Assembly (NCBI GenBank): GCA_032388755.1 | Contig: CP135593.1 | Location: forward strand, 558,001-622,000 | Direction of reading: 5' to 3' | From: Neisseria sp. DTU_2020_1000833_1_SI_GRL_NUU_006 | GTDB lineage: Bacteria; Pseudomonadota; Gammaproteobacteria; Burkholderiales; Neisseriaceae | DNA length: 64,000 nt | In this document: one piece after another, positions 7,896 through 16,153 of the stretch | How the letters are laid out: each line of letters opens with the position of its first letter | Numbering within the stretch: position 1 is the first letter of the stretch | Made by a program: the position numbers and the translations under genes | Notes under the pieces: model-generated | Seen by the model: only the letters and a program-made list of their open reading frames with translations | Databases searched by the model: none | What the model was told of the DNA's origin: nothing

Positions 7896-9650
7896 ATGAC
7901 GACCACCGCCGACCCGCGCGCCAAGCTGCCCGACACCCCGCTTTCCGGCAACGAAGCCCTGAAAGACCGCAGCGACTATCTGCACGGTACCATCAAAGAC
8001 GATTTGACCGATGACTTTACCGGCGGCTTTACCGCCGACAATTTCCAGCTCATCCGCTTCCACGGTATGTACGAGCAGGACAACCGCGACATCCGTGCCG
8101 AGCGTACCGACCAAAAACTCGAACCCCTAAAAAACATGATGTTGCGCTGCCGCTTGCCCGGCGGCATCATCACACCGGCGCAGTGGCTGGGCATAGACGA
8201 ATTTGCCGGCGACCACACTATTTACGGCTCCATCCGCCTGACCAACCGCCAAACCTTCCAATACCACGGCATTTTAAAAACCGATTTGAAGCTGGCGCAC
8301 CAGTCCCTGCATAAACTCGGCCTCGATTCCATCGCCACCGCCAGCGACGTCAACCGCAACGTACTCTGCACCAGCAATCCCGTTCAAAGCCCGTTGCACC
8401 AAGAAGCCTACGAATGGGCGAAACGCATCAGTATGCACCTCCTGCCGCGCACTATGGCATACGCCGATGTCTGGCTGGACGGAGAAAAAGTGTTCACCAC
8501 CGAACCGACCGAACCGCGCAACAAAGAAATCGCCGACGACGTCGAGCCCATTCTCGGCAAAACCTACCTGCCGCGCAAATTCAAAACCGCCGTCGTCATC
8601 CCGCCCGACAACGATGTAGACATCCATTCCAATGATTTAGGCTTCGTCGCCATCGAAGAAAACGGCAAACTTGTCGGCTTCAACGTCCTTGTCGGCGGCG
8701 GGCTGTCCAGCGAACACGGCAACACCAAAACCTACCCCAACACCTCCTACGAATTCGGTTTCGTCCCCCTCGAATACACCCTCAACGCCGCCGAAGCCGT
8801 CGTCAGCACCCAGCGCGACTGGGGCAACCGCAGCGACCGCAAAGCCGCACGTACCCGCTATACCCTCCAGCGCGTCGGCGTCGAAGTGTTCAAAGAAGAA
8901 GTTGAACGGCGCATGGGCATCAAGTTCGAACCTATCCGCCCCTACGCCTTCACCCATCGCGGCGACCACATCGGCTGGGTTAAAGGACTCGAAGGCAACT
9001 GGCACCTGACCCTGTTTATCGAAAACGGCCGCCTGCTCGACTACCCCGGCAGACCGTTGAAAACCGGCGTGCGCGAAATCGCCAAAATCCACCCCGGCGA
9101 CTTCCGCCTGACCGCCAACCAAAACCTCGTCGTCGCCAACGTCCCGCCCGAGCTGAAAGACACCATAGACAAAATCGCTAAAGAACACGGCTTAATCAGC
9201 AAATCCATCACCATCCAGCGCGAAAACTCCATGGCGTGCGTCGCCCTGCCAACCTGTCCGCTGGCGATGGCGGAAGCCGAACGCTTCCTGCCGTCGTTCT
9301 CCGACAAAATCGACGAAATGTTCGCCAAATACGGCTTGGAAGACGAATACATCGTTTTGCGTGTAACGGGTTGTCCCAACGGCTGCGGCCGCGCCATGCT
9401 CGCCGAAATCGGTTTGGTCGGCAAAGCCGTCGGCCGCTACAACCTCTACGCAGGCGGCAACCGCGAAGGCACACGCATCCCGCGTCTCTTTAAAGAAAAC
9501 ATTACCGAACCCGAAATCCTCGAAATCGTCGACGGCTGGGTCGGAAACTGGGCGCAAAACCGCCTCGACGACGAAGGCTTCGGCGACTTCGCCATCCGCA
9601 CTGGTATTGTCAAACCTGTTCTCGATCCGCCACGCGATTTTTGGGTATGA
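7896..9650 (+). CDS. cysI: Sulfite reductase hemoprotein (beta) subunit
   Basis: A 584-residue assimilatory sulfite reductase subunit that carries out the six-electron reduction of sulfite to sulfide on siroheme coupled to a 4Fe-4S cluster. The cluster ligands are visible as C448-x5-C454 (ACVALPTCPLAMAEAER) and C493-x3-C497 (TGCPNGCGRAM). The N-terminal half carries the first sulfite/nitrite reductase repeat (LRCRLPGGIITPAQW). The start follows AAGGAG in a normal position. The flavoprotein partner CysJ normally lies directly upstream; here that place is taken by ffs and an IS remnant, so cysI is alone. Confidence 0.93.
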   Translation: MTTTADPRAKLPDTPLSGNEALKDRSDYLHGTIKDDLTDDFTGGFTADNFQLIRFHGMYEQDNRDIRAERTDQKLEPLKNMMLRCRLPGGIITPAQWLGIDEFAGDHTIYGSIRLTNRQTFQYHGILKTDLKLAHQSLHKLGLDSIATASDVNRNVLCTSNPVQSPLHQEAYEWAKRISMHLLPRTMAYADVWLDGEKVFTTEPTEPRNKEIADDVEPILGKTYLPRKFKTAVVIPPDNDVDIHSNDLGFVAIEENGKLVGFNVLVGGGLSSEHGNTKTYPNTSYEFGFVPLEYTLNAAEAVVSTQRDWGNRSDRKAARTRYTLQRVGVEVFKEEVERRMGIKFEPIRPYAFTHRGDHIGWVKGLEGNWHLTLFIENGRLLDYPGRPLKTGVREIAKIHPGDFRLTANQNLVVANVPPELKDTIDKIAKEHGLISKSITIQRENSMACVALPTCPLAMAEAERFLPSFSDKIDEMFAKYGLEDEYIVLRVTGCPNGCGRAMLAEIGLVGKAVGRYNLYAGGNREGTRIPRLFKENITEPEILEIVDGWVGNWAQNRLDDEGFGDFAIRTGIVKPVLDPPRDFWV

Positions 9651-9678
9651 GTGCAGGTAAGGAAGGATGTACAGGAAG

Positions 9679-9712
9679 AAAGGTCGTCTGAAAAATTCAG
9701 ACGACCTTTTGG
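9679..9712 (+). terminator. DUS hairpin terminator after cysI
   Basis: Perfect inverted DUS pair with a very short loop and TTTT after it. Confidence 0.8.
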
Positions 9713-10111
9713 ATTTTGAGAACAACGGTTTTCTCGGGCGAACGCGGGACGCAATCGTTCGCTTTAGGGGCGGGTTGGAAGGCCGTTTGAAAAGTTGTCG
9801 TGGTGCAGGCTGTGTCTCCAGATTGCTGCAGTCGGACAGACGGCGGGAAGGAAAGTTTTCGCTGGCAAAGCCCATGATGCGACATCCTATTCGAAACGTC
9901 TTCCGAATCTGGCAAACATACTTAATTTTAATTCCGGCATATCATTAAATTCCATCATTCCCGCCCCCGCCTACGCGAGGACAGGCTACGGCGGGAGTCC
10001 ATCGTAAAACTTGAGAAACCTTGGTTTGAAAAACAGTTTCTGAATTTCAAAAATGGATTGCCGCCTGCTCAGGAATGACGACAACCGGTAAATTGCGTAT
10101 CTGAAAGAAAG
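9713..10111. other. Gene-free stretch with a degenerate palindromic repeat
   Basis: About 400 bp without a convincing gene. Around 9957-10005 CATTCCCGCCCCCGCC is opposed by GGCGGGAGTCC, and GCTCAGGAATGACG follows near 10067. This resembles the small dispersed palindromes common in Neisseria intergenic DNA, but not the exact dRS3 core. Confidence 0.4.
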
Positions 10112-10218
10112 TATAGTGGATTAAATTTAAATCAGGACAAGGCGACGAAGCCGCAGACAGTACAAATAGTACGGCAAGGCGAGGCAACGCCGTACTGGTT
10201 TAAATTTAATCTACTATA
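10112..10218. repeat. Correia repeat element (CREE/NEMIS), short form
   Basis: A 107-bp element with terminal inverted repeats TATAGTGGATTAAATTTAAA and the converse, one base altered at the right end. It lacks the internal segment seen in the full-length copy at 50731. The element is a Neisseria MITE whose transcripts can fold into a hairpin cut by RNase III. Confidence 0.95.
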
Positions 10219-10288
10219 ATTTAGCTATAGCCCGACTTTGGGTTGGCAAACTCGAAAAAATAAGAGTAAGAGTTGAAAGCCGGTAGTC

Positions 10289-10324
10289 AAAAGGTCGTCT
10301 GAAAGTGTTCAGACGACCTTTGTT
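10289..10324 (-). terminator. DUS hairpin terminator of speE
   Basis: Inverted DUS pair just past the minus-strand stop of the spermidine synthase gene. Confidence 0.8.
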
Positions 10325-10336
10325 TTGGGAAAAAGC

Positions 10337-11851
10337 TCAACGGATGACGTTGCGCCAGTCGCTTTCGAAATAGCTGACGAGGATTTGGTTGTTCAGATAG
10401 TTCGGCTCAACCTTGCGCCTTGCCATGTCCGGCGGGAAGCGGAACATTTCGGCGGCGGTTTGGGCGTTCAGATAACGCGTAGGGACGTCGAATTTCTGCG
10501 GGACGGGGAATTGTTTATCGAAGCCTGCCAACACAAATCCCCATTCGCCGAAGGAGGGGACGTAAACGTGATATGGGGCGGTGGAAAGGCCGGCGGCTTC
10601 GAGGGTGGAGACGACCGACCAGTAGGCGTTGGGGGCGAAGTAGGGCGAGGTGGATTGGACGACGATTTTGCCCTGCGGATGAAGATGGCGGGCGACGAGG
10701 CGGTACATGGGGACGGAGTAGAGTTTGCCCAGTGAGAAGTTGGACGGGTCGGGCAGGTCGATGATGATGACGTCGAATTTTTCAGACGACCCCTCCAGCC
10801 ATTTGGCGGCATCGTCGTTGACGACGTGCATTTTGGGGTGGGACAGCGAGCCTTGGTTGAGCGCGCTTAAGGTGGCGGAGGTTTTAAAGGTGGCGGTCAT
10901 GTCGGGGTCTAAATCGACTAGGGTAACGTGTTTGACCTGCGGGTATTTCAAGACTTCGCGCGCCGCCAATCCGTCGCCGCCGCCGAGGATGAGGATGCGG
11001 GAGGCGTTTTGAACCATCTGCATGGCGGGCAGGACGAGGGCTTCGTGGTAACGGGCTTCGTCGCGCGAGGAGAATTGCAGGTTGCCGTTGATGTAGAGGC
11101 GGGTGTCGTCTTTCCAGCGGGTCACGACGAGCCGTTGGTAGGGCGAGTGGCTTTGATAGACGACGGGGTCGCCGAAATAGCTTTGTTCGGCTTTGAAGGA
11201 GATGCGGTCGGCGTAGGCGAAAGCGGCGGCGAGGACGGACAAGACAATCAGCGCGTGCAGGCGGATGGCGCGGTAGCGGGGCAGTTCGGCTTTGAATACG
11301 CGTGCGGTCAGGTAGGCGACGGCGGCGTTGAGGATGCCGAACAAGAGGGCGGAACGCGCCATGCCGAGTTTGGGGGCGAGGAGAAGCGGAAAGAGCAAGG
11401 AAACGGCGAGTGCGCCCAAATAGTCGAAGGTCAGGACTTTGGAAACGAGTTCTTTAAACTCTGCGCCTTTGCGGTTTAACACGCGCATCACCAACGGGAT
11501 TTCCATGCCGACGACTGCGCCGACAATCAACACGAAGGCGTAGAGCAGGGTGCGGAACGGGGCGGCGGAAAGCCCGAAGGCGACGAACAAGGCCAGTGCG
11601 GAAATGCCGCCGATGATGCCGACCAAAAGTTCGATTTCGATGAAGCGGTGCAACACGTCTTCGTCTTTGATGTAGCGGGTCAGGTGCGCGCCTATGCCCA
11701 TCGAGAAAAGATAAAGTCCGATGACGGAGGAAAACTGCAAAATGCTGTCGCCCAAAAGATAGCTCGCCAACGCGGCGATGATGAGTTCGTAGGCGAGGCC
11801 GCAACTGGCGACGATGAAGACGGAGATGATGAGGGTGCGGTTGGCGGTCAT
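10337..11851 (-). CDS. speE: Membrane-fused polyamine aminopropyltransferase (spermidine synthase)
   Basis: A 504-residue protein. Residues 1 to about 215 form six or seven hydrophobic helices (starting TLIISVFIVASCGLAYELI). The rest is a spermidine-synthase fold: ILILGGGDGLAAREVLKY for decarboxy-SAM binding, then LVDLDPDM and the catalytic-region DLPDPSNF. It should transfer aminopropyl groups to putrescine. The long-membrane-domain form is a known bacterial SpeE variant. A DUS inside the gene near 10778-10791 encodes part of the residues around SSEKFD. The gene is divergent from purF. Polyamine substrate specificity is inferred from the family. Confidence 0.88.
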   Translation of the reverse strand: MTANRTLIISVFIVASCGLAYELIIAALASYLLGDSILQFSSVIGLYLFSMGIGAHLTRYIKDEDVLHRFIEIELLVGIIGGISALALFVAFGLSAAPFRTLLYAFVLIVGAVVGMEIPLVMRVLNRKGAEFKELVSKVLTFDYLGALAVSLLFPLLLAPKLGMARSALLFGILNAAVAYLTARVFKAELPRYRAIRLHALIVLSVLAAAFAYADRISFKAEQSYFGDPVVYQSHSPYQRLVVTRWKDDTRLYINGNLQFSSRDEARYHEALVLPAMQMVQNASRILILGGGDGLAAREVLKYPQVKHVTLVDLDPDMTATFKTSATLSALNQGSLSHPKMHVVNDDAAKWLEGSSEKFDVIIIDLPDPSNFSLGKLYSVPMYRLVARHLHPQGKIVVQSTSPYFAPNAYWSVVSTLEAAGLSTAPYHVYVPSFGEWGFVLAGFDKQFPVPQKFDVPTRYLNAQTAAEMFRFPPDMARRKVEPNYLNNQILVSYFESDWRNVIR

Positions 11852-11910
11852 GGTGTGGTAGGAATAGGGTTTGAGCTGCTATTGTATATTGAAATAGGGA
11901 TGGTCTGCCG

Positions 11911-11953
11911 CAAAGGTCGTCTGAAAAACTCCAGCCGTTTGTTCAGACGACGT
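11911..11953. repeat. Inverted DUS pair between divergent genes
   Basis: Two DUS, one with a single mismatch, face each other in the speE/purF divergent promoter region, where no gene ends. It cannot be a gene terminator in the usual sense. Confidence 0.7.
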
Positions 11954-11994
11954 TTCCGTATTTTTGGGGTTGACATGAAAATATTGTCAACAAT

Positions 11995-12025
11995 TTGGGC
12001 AACTTTGTCCGATTTATTCTATAAT
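11995..12025 (+). promoter_or_regulatory. Probable purF promoter
   Basis: A perfect -10 TATAAT at 12020-12025 lies 40 bp before the purF start. The best -35, TTGGGC at 11995-12000, is 19 bp away, so the -35 assignment is weak. Confidence 0.45.
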
Positions 12026-12064
12026 TCTAGTTTCCAAGTTAACCTCGAATTCGGAGAAGACGAT

Positions 12065-13609
12065 ATGTGCGGTGTATTAGGTTTGGTCAGCCATGAGCCG
12101 GTAAACCAGCTTCTGTACGACGGTTTGCAGATGTTGCAGCACAGGGGGCAGGATGCGGCGGGCATTGTAACGGCCGAGGGCGGCACGTTCCATATGCACA
12201 AAGGCAAAGGCATGGTGCGCGAAGTGTTCCGCACACGCAATATGCGCGATTTGGTCGGCAACGCGGGCATCGCCCACGTCCGTTATCCTACGGCGGGCAA
12301 CGCGGGCAGCAGCGCGGAAGCCCAGCCTTTCTACGTCAGCTCGCCTTTCGGCATCGTGTTGGCACACAACGGCAACCTCACCAATACCGCCGAACTGTAT
12401 GAAAACGTGTGCAACAAACACCTGCGCCACGTCAACACCAGCTCCGATTCCGAAGTCTTGCTCAACGTATTCGCGCACGAATTGCGCCGCGAAGTCTCTA
12501 AAAACGCCAATCCCCACCGGCTCAATATCGACAATATTTTCAACGCCGTTGCCGAAGTCCACCGCCTGGTGCGCGGCGCATACGGCGTGGTTGCCATGAT
12601 TGCGGGCTACGGCATGCTCGCTTTCCGCGATCCTTACGGCATACGCCCGCTGGTGTTGGGTTCGCAAACCGACGAGGCAGGCAGAAAATCCTATGCCGTC
12701 GCCTCCGAATCCGTTGCCTTCAATGCGCTTGCCTACGATTTGGAACGCGATATCCAGCCGGGCGAAGCGGTATTCGTCGGCTTTGACGGCACACTGATTG
12801 CCCGTCAATGCAGCGACCGCGCCAAACTCAGCCCCTGCCTCTTCGAATACGTCTATTTTGCCCGTCCCGACTCCGTGATCGACGGCGTATCGGTTTACCA
12901 ATCGCGTTTGGACATGGGCGTGTCCTTAGCGGAAAAAATCAAACGCGAGCTGCCCGTGGACGACATCGACGTCGTGATGCCCATTCCCGACACCAGCCGT
13001 CCCAGCGCGATGGAACTTGCCGTCCACCTCAAAAAGCCTTACCGCGAAGGTTTGATTAAAAACCGCTATATCGGCCGCACCTTTATCATGCCCGGTCAGG
13101 CGACGCGCAAAAAATCCGTGCGCCAAAAACTCAGCCCGATGGAAACCGAGTTTGAAGGAAAAAGCGTATTGCTGGTGGACGATTCCATCGTGCGCGGGAC
13201 GACCAGCCGCGAAATCGTCGAAATGGTACGCGCAGCGGGCGCGCGCAAAGTCTATATCGCCTCCGCCGCTCCCGAAGTACGCTATCCCAATGTGTACGGC
13301 ATCGACATGCCCACGCGCGAAGAATTGATTGCCAACGGGCGCAGCGCGGCGGAAATTGCCGCCGAAATCGGCGCGGACGGCATCGTTTTCCAAAATTTGA
13401 GCGATTTGGAAACCGTCGTCAAAGCACTCAATCCGCAAATCGAATCCTTCGATTCGTCCTGTTTCAACGGCATCTATCAAACCGGGGACATCGACCAAGC
13501 CTACCTCGACCGCCTGTCCGCCGAGAAATCCGGCTGCGGCGGCTTGAAAATCCACCCGAGCAGGATGGAACACAGCATCAGCATCAGCGATACGGGTGAC
13601 GAAGAATAA
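12065..13609 (+). CDS. purF: Amidophosphoribosyltransferase
   Basis: A 514-residue enzyme for the first committed step of purine synthesis: PRPP plus glutamine gives phosphoribosylamine. It begins MCGVLGLVSHEP, so Cys2 becomes the N-terminal nucleophile of the glutaminase domain. QHRGQDAAGI and HNGNLTNT are glutaminase motifs. The PRPP-binding loop VLLVDDSIVRGTTSREIV is at about residues 369-386. The ATG at 12065 is fixed by Cys2; a longer in-frame extension upstream is not part of the protein. In many bacteria cvpA precedes purF; here the neighbour is speE on the other strand. Confidence 0.95.
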   Translation: MCGVLGLVSHEPVNQLLYDGLQMLQHRGQDAAGIVTAEGGTFHMHKGKGMVREVFRTRNMRDLVGNAGIAHVRYPTAGNAGSSAEAQPFYVSSPFGIVLAHNGNLTNTAELYENVCNKHLRHVNTSSDSEVLLNVFAHELRREVSKNANPHRLNIDNIFNAVAEVHRLVRGAYGVVAMIAGYGMLAFRDPYGIRPLVLGSQTDEAGRKSYAVASESVAFNALAYDLERDIQPGEAVFVGFDGTLIARQCSDRAKLSPCLFEYVYFARPDSVIDGVSVYQSRLDMGVSLAEKIKRELPVDDIDVVMPIPDTSRPSAMELAVHLKKPYREGLIKNRYIGRTFIMPGQATRKKSVRQKLSPMETEFEGKSVLLVDDSIVRGTTSREIVEMVRAAGARKVYIASAAPEVRYPNVYGIDMPTREELIANGRSAAEIAAEIGADGIVFQNLSDLETVVKALNPQIESFDSSCFNGIYQTGDIDQAYLDRLSAEKSGCGGLKIHPSRMEHSISISDTGDEE

Positions 13610-13631
13610 AACCGGTTTGAACGATTAAGGC

Positions 13632-13689
13632 AAAAGGTCGTCTGAAAACCGCCCTCCTTTAAAGGGAAAGGGTTTTCAGACGGCCTTTT
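13632..13689 (+). terminator. Mixed-dialect DUS hairpin after purF
   Basis: The left arm is AGGTCGTCTGAA and the right arm TTCAGACGGCCT, so the two uptake-sequence dialects pair with one G-T wobble. A T-run follows. Confidence 0.75.
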
Positions 13690-13810
13690 CCCTTTGAATG
13701 AAAGAGCCTGATTTTGCCAAAGGGTTATTCTTAATTTATTTATACTTCATGGAATATAACTACAAAATACAAAAATACAACAATCAAAGAGAAACTTTAC
13801 AAGAAAAAAC

Positions 13811-13839
13811 TTGCATTACTTCCGCTTAAAGCGCATAAT
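13811..13839 (+). promoter_or_regulatory. Promoter of a putative small RNA
   Basis: TTGCAT (13811-13816) and CATAAT (13834-13839), separated by exactly 17 bp, lie about 100 bp before a strong terminator with no gene between. Confidence 0.55.
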
Positions 13840-13844
13840 TCGTC

Positions 13845-13938
13845 CCGTTAGCTGGTTCGAGTAGTCAGTTAATAGTTTCTCCTCTATTTCTCCTTTGTAG
13901 ACTTGGCACACATCTTATTGATGTGTGCATTTTTTTTT
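13845..13938 (+). ncRNA. Putative trans-acting small RNA with anti-Shine-Dalgarno segment
   Basis: A candidate transcript of about 90-95 nt between a sigma-70-like promoter and a strong terminator. TTAGCTGG (13848-13855) and TCAGTTAA (13865-13872) form a first stem-loop. A single-stranded UC-rich stretch (13876-13896, core TCTCCTCTATTTCTCCTTT) is complementary to ribosome binding sites. The transcript ends in a hairpin with a run of at least nine T. Position beside an Lrp-family gene and architecture resemble the sibling sRNAs NmsR/RcoF (NgncR_162/163) of pathogenic Neisseria, which repress metabolic genes. I see only one copy here. The identity is inferred from memory of that family. Confidence 0.6.
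13906..13938 (+). terminator. Strong terminator of the putative small RNA
   Basis: GCACACATC and GATGTGTGC form a perfect 9-bp stem with a 5-nt loop, followed by a long T-run. No DUS is involved. Confidence 0.8.
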
Positions 13939-14047
13939 GCTTTTTTCTTTCAATCTAATGATATAAGCAAAGAAGTTACAATATTTCATATTTCCCTATC
14001 TACTATCTACCAGTGTAATTATTCTAATCTTGGCTTCTGTCCTACAC

Positions 14048-14512
14048 TCAATCCAAATCCAATACCGTTTCTTCTTTTACTTCCTCCATCACCACATAAC
14101 TTCGGCTTTCCGCCGCGGCAGGCAGGTGCAGTAAAATATTGCCCAACATATCTCGATAGGCCGACATATCGGGCAGGCGGACTTTAATCAGATAATCGTA
14201 TTCGCCCGATACCAAGTGGCATTCCAAAATTTGCGGAATCCTCATGACTTCCCGACGAAAATCTTCAAAAATATTGCCTGACTTCGAACGCAGCTTCAAT
14301 TCGACAAAAATCAACAATCCTTTGCCCAATAAATTCGGATTGAGGCGGGCGTGATAGCCGGTAATGAAATTATCGCGCTCCAGCCGTTTGACGCGCTCGG
14401 TAACAGGCGTAGTCGAAAGCCCCACTTTCTCCGCCAGCTCCGTCATCGGTATCCGGGCGTTTTGTTGCAGAAATTTTAAAATTTTCAGATCGGTTTTATC
14501 CAGTTCTTTCAT
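14048..14512 (-). CDS. Lrp/AsnC-family transcriptional regulator
   Basis: A 154-residue leucine-responsive-type regulator. The helix-turn-helix is at the N-terminus (DLKILKFLQQNARIPMTELA, then STTPVTERVKRL), and the C-terminal RAM effector-binding domain follows (VSGEYDYLIKVRLPD). The ATG at 14512 is chosen because it follows GGAAAA and gives the usual family length; an extension to 14554 would add 14 residues. It is transcribed divergently from dadA, 136 bp away, the usual arrangement for a regulator of D-amino-acid catabolism, so it probably controls dadA and itself. The effector amino acid is not known. Confidence 0.88.
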   Translation of the reverse strand: MKELDKTDLKILKFLQQNARIPMTELAEKVGLSTTPVTERVKRLERDNFITGYHARLNPNLLGKGLLIFVELKLRSKSGNIFEDFRREVMRIPQILECHLVSGEYDYLIKVRLPDMSAYRDMLGNILLHLPAAAESRSYVVMEEVKEETVLDLD

Positions 14513-14648
14513 GATGCTTTTCCTTTTGAATGTCATTAAATAGGGATAATACATACGAAATTATTAAAAATAAAGTGAATATCTCTAATAAAAATATCCT
14601 AAACTAGCCATTCATAATTAAAAATAATTTAAATTTTAAGGAGAAGAT

Positions 14649-15908
14649 ATGAAGCTGATTGTTTTGGGCGCAGGTATCGCCGGAGTTTCAACCGCATGGT
14701 ATTTGGCTTCCGAAGGGCATGACGTAACCGTCATCGACCGCGCCGACGATGTGGCAATGGAAACCAGCTTTGCCAATGCCGGGCAGCTCTCTTACGGCTA
14801 CACCACGCCTTGGGCGGCTCCGGGTATTCCGCTCAAGGCCTTGAAGTGGATGTTCAAGCAACACTCGCCCTTAATTTTTCAACCCGACGGAAGCCTGTTT
14901 CAAATCCGCTGGCTCAAACAAATGCTGGACAACTGTACGGCGGAGCGTTATCAAATCAATAAAGAGAGGATGGTTCGGATTTCGGAATACAGCCGTGAAA
15001 TGTTCCGTCTTTTTAAAGAACAGGAAAACATTGATTTTGAAGGTAGGAACAAGGGGACTTTGCAAATCTTCCGCACGCAAAAAGAAGTTGCCGCTGCTGA
15101 AAAAGACATTGCCGTTTTAGAACGTTACGGCGTTCCCCTACGTCGTCTGAAACCTGAAGAATGCTTGGAATTCGAACCCGCGCTACACCATGCTTTACCT
15201 AAAATCGCAGGCGGATTGCACCTTCCTGCCGATGCCACCGGCGATTGCCGTCTGTTTACCCGAAAACTGCGCGATTTGTGCATACAGAAAGGCGTGCGTT
15301 TTGAATTCGGACATCACATACGTCGCATCATACACGACCGATGCCGCATTACTGCCGTTGAAACCGACCAAGGACAGTTTGAGGCAGACGCATTCGTATG
15401 CGCCTTAGGCTGTTTCAGCAGAACGGTTTTGGAGGATTTGGGCTGGGATTTGCCGATTTATCCGGTAAAAGGCTATTCATTGACCCTCCCTGTCGTTCAT
15501 GATGAAAAAGCGCCGGTTTCCACCGTTCTTGATGAAACATACAAAGTTGCCATCACCCGCTTCGACAAACGCATCCGCGTCGGCGGTATGGCGGAGTTGT
15601 CAGGTTACGGATTGCATTTATCCGAAAAACGCCGTGCTACTTTGGCATTGGTCGTCAACGACCTTTTCCCGGGCGGCGGAGATTTGCAGCAGGCGGAATT
15701 TTGGAGCGGGTTACGGCCGATGACGCCAGACAGCACGCCGCTTATCGGCAAAACACCATTGGAAAACCTGTTTTTGAACACAGGACACGGGACTTTGGGT
15801 TGGACCATGTCGCTCGGCTCTGCCAAACTGGCCGCCGATATAGTCTGCGGTAAGGAAACCGAAATCCGCAGCGATGATTTGGGTTTGTCTCGTTACACGA
15901 AAGTTTGA
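14649..15908 (+). CDS. dadA: D-amino-acid dehydrogenase, small subunit
   Basis: A 419-residue FAD-dependent DadA enzyme that oxidatively deaminates D-amino acids, mainly D-alanine, and passes electrons to the respiratory chain. The N-terminal dinucleotide motif is VLGAGIAGVSTAWYLASEG. Typical DadA segments follow (TSFANAGQLSYGYTTPWAAP; GLRPMTPDSTPLIG; NTGHGTLGWTMSLGSAKL). AAGGAG precedes the ATG. A DUS-like CGTCGTCTGAAACC lies in the coding sequence near 15141 and encodes RRLKP. An Lrp-family regulator is divergent. No racemase gene follows. Confidence 0.93.
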   Translation: MKLIVLGAGIAGVSTAWYLASEGHDVTVIDRADDVAMETSFANAGQLSYGYTTPWAAPGIPLKALKWMFKQHSPLIFQPDGSLFQIRWLKQMLDNCTAERYQINKERMVRISEYSREMFRLFKEQENIDFEGRNKGTLQIFRTQKEVAAAEKDIAVLERYGVPLRRLKPEECLEFEPALHHALPKIAGGLHLPADATGDCRLFTRKLRDLCIQKGVRFEFGHHIRRIIHDRCRITAVETDQGQFEADAFVCALGCFSRTVLEDLGWDLPIYPVKGYSLTLPVVHDEKAPVSTVLDETYKVAITRFDKRIRVGGMAELSGYGLHLSEKRRATLALVVNDLFPGGGDLQQAEFWSGLRPMTPDSTPLIGKTPLENLFLNTGHGTLGWTMSLGSAKLAADIVCGKETEIRSDDLGLSRYTKV

Positions 15909-15931
15909 CGGCGCAATGCGCTGTCTTTGTA

Positions 15932-15999
15932 AAAAGGTCGTCTGAAAACGGATATAGCAAGTTTCCTCAAACCTATATTCCGACTTTCAGGCGACCTTT
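15932..15999 (+). terminator. DUS hairpin after dadA
   Basis: Left arm is a perfect DUS; the right arm carries one change (TTCAGGCGACCT). A T-run follows. Confidence 0.65.
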
Positions 16000-16103
16000 T
16001 TCAATTCGGTATTGTGTTGTTGCGGGTAAAATCCACGCTGCGGCGTTTTTTTGGATTTTCGGCCCGCTACATTTAGTAGAGTGGGGGAGGTTGCAGATAT
16101 GGC

Positions 16104-16148
16104 AAAGGTCGTCTGAAAGCCTGGAGTTAAGGTTTCAGACGACCTTTG
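16104..16148 (-). terminator. DUS hairpin terminator of the DUF3482 GTPase gene
   Basis: Inverted DUS pair with extended GAAAGCCT/AGGTTTC arms, just past the minus-strand stop at 16154. Confidence 0.75.
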
Positions 16149-16153
16149 ATTTT

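Noticed and set aside
11970..11975. TTGACA as the -35 of purF
   Set aside because: No -10 lies at a proper distance from it; the TATAAT at 12020 is 44 bp away.
13939..14047. A second sibling small RNA in tandem, as in the pathogenic species
   Set aside because: No second promoter, anti-SD stretch or terminator was found on either side of the first candidate.
13903..14187. A 94-codon frame on the plus strand covering the end of the lrp gene
   Set aside because: It begins inside the small RNA terminator and overlaps lrp antisense; composition does not look coding.
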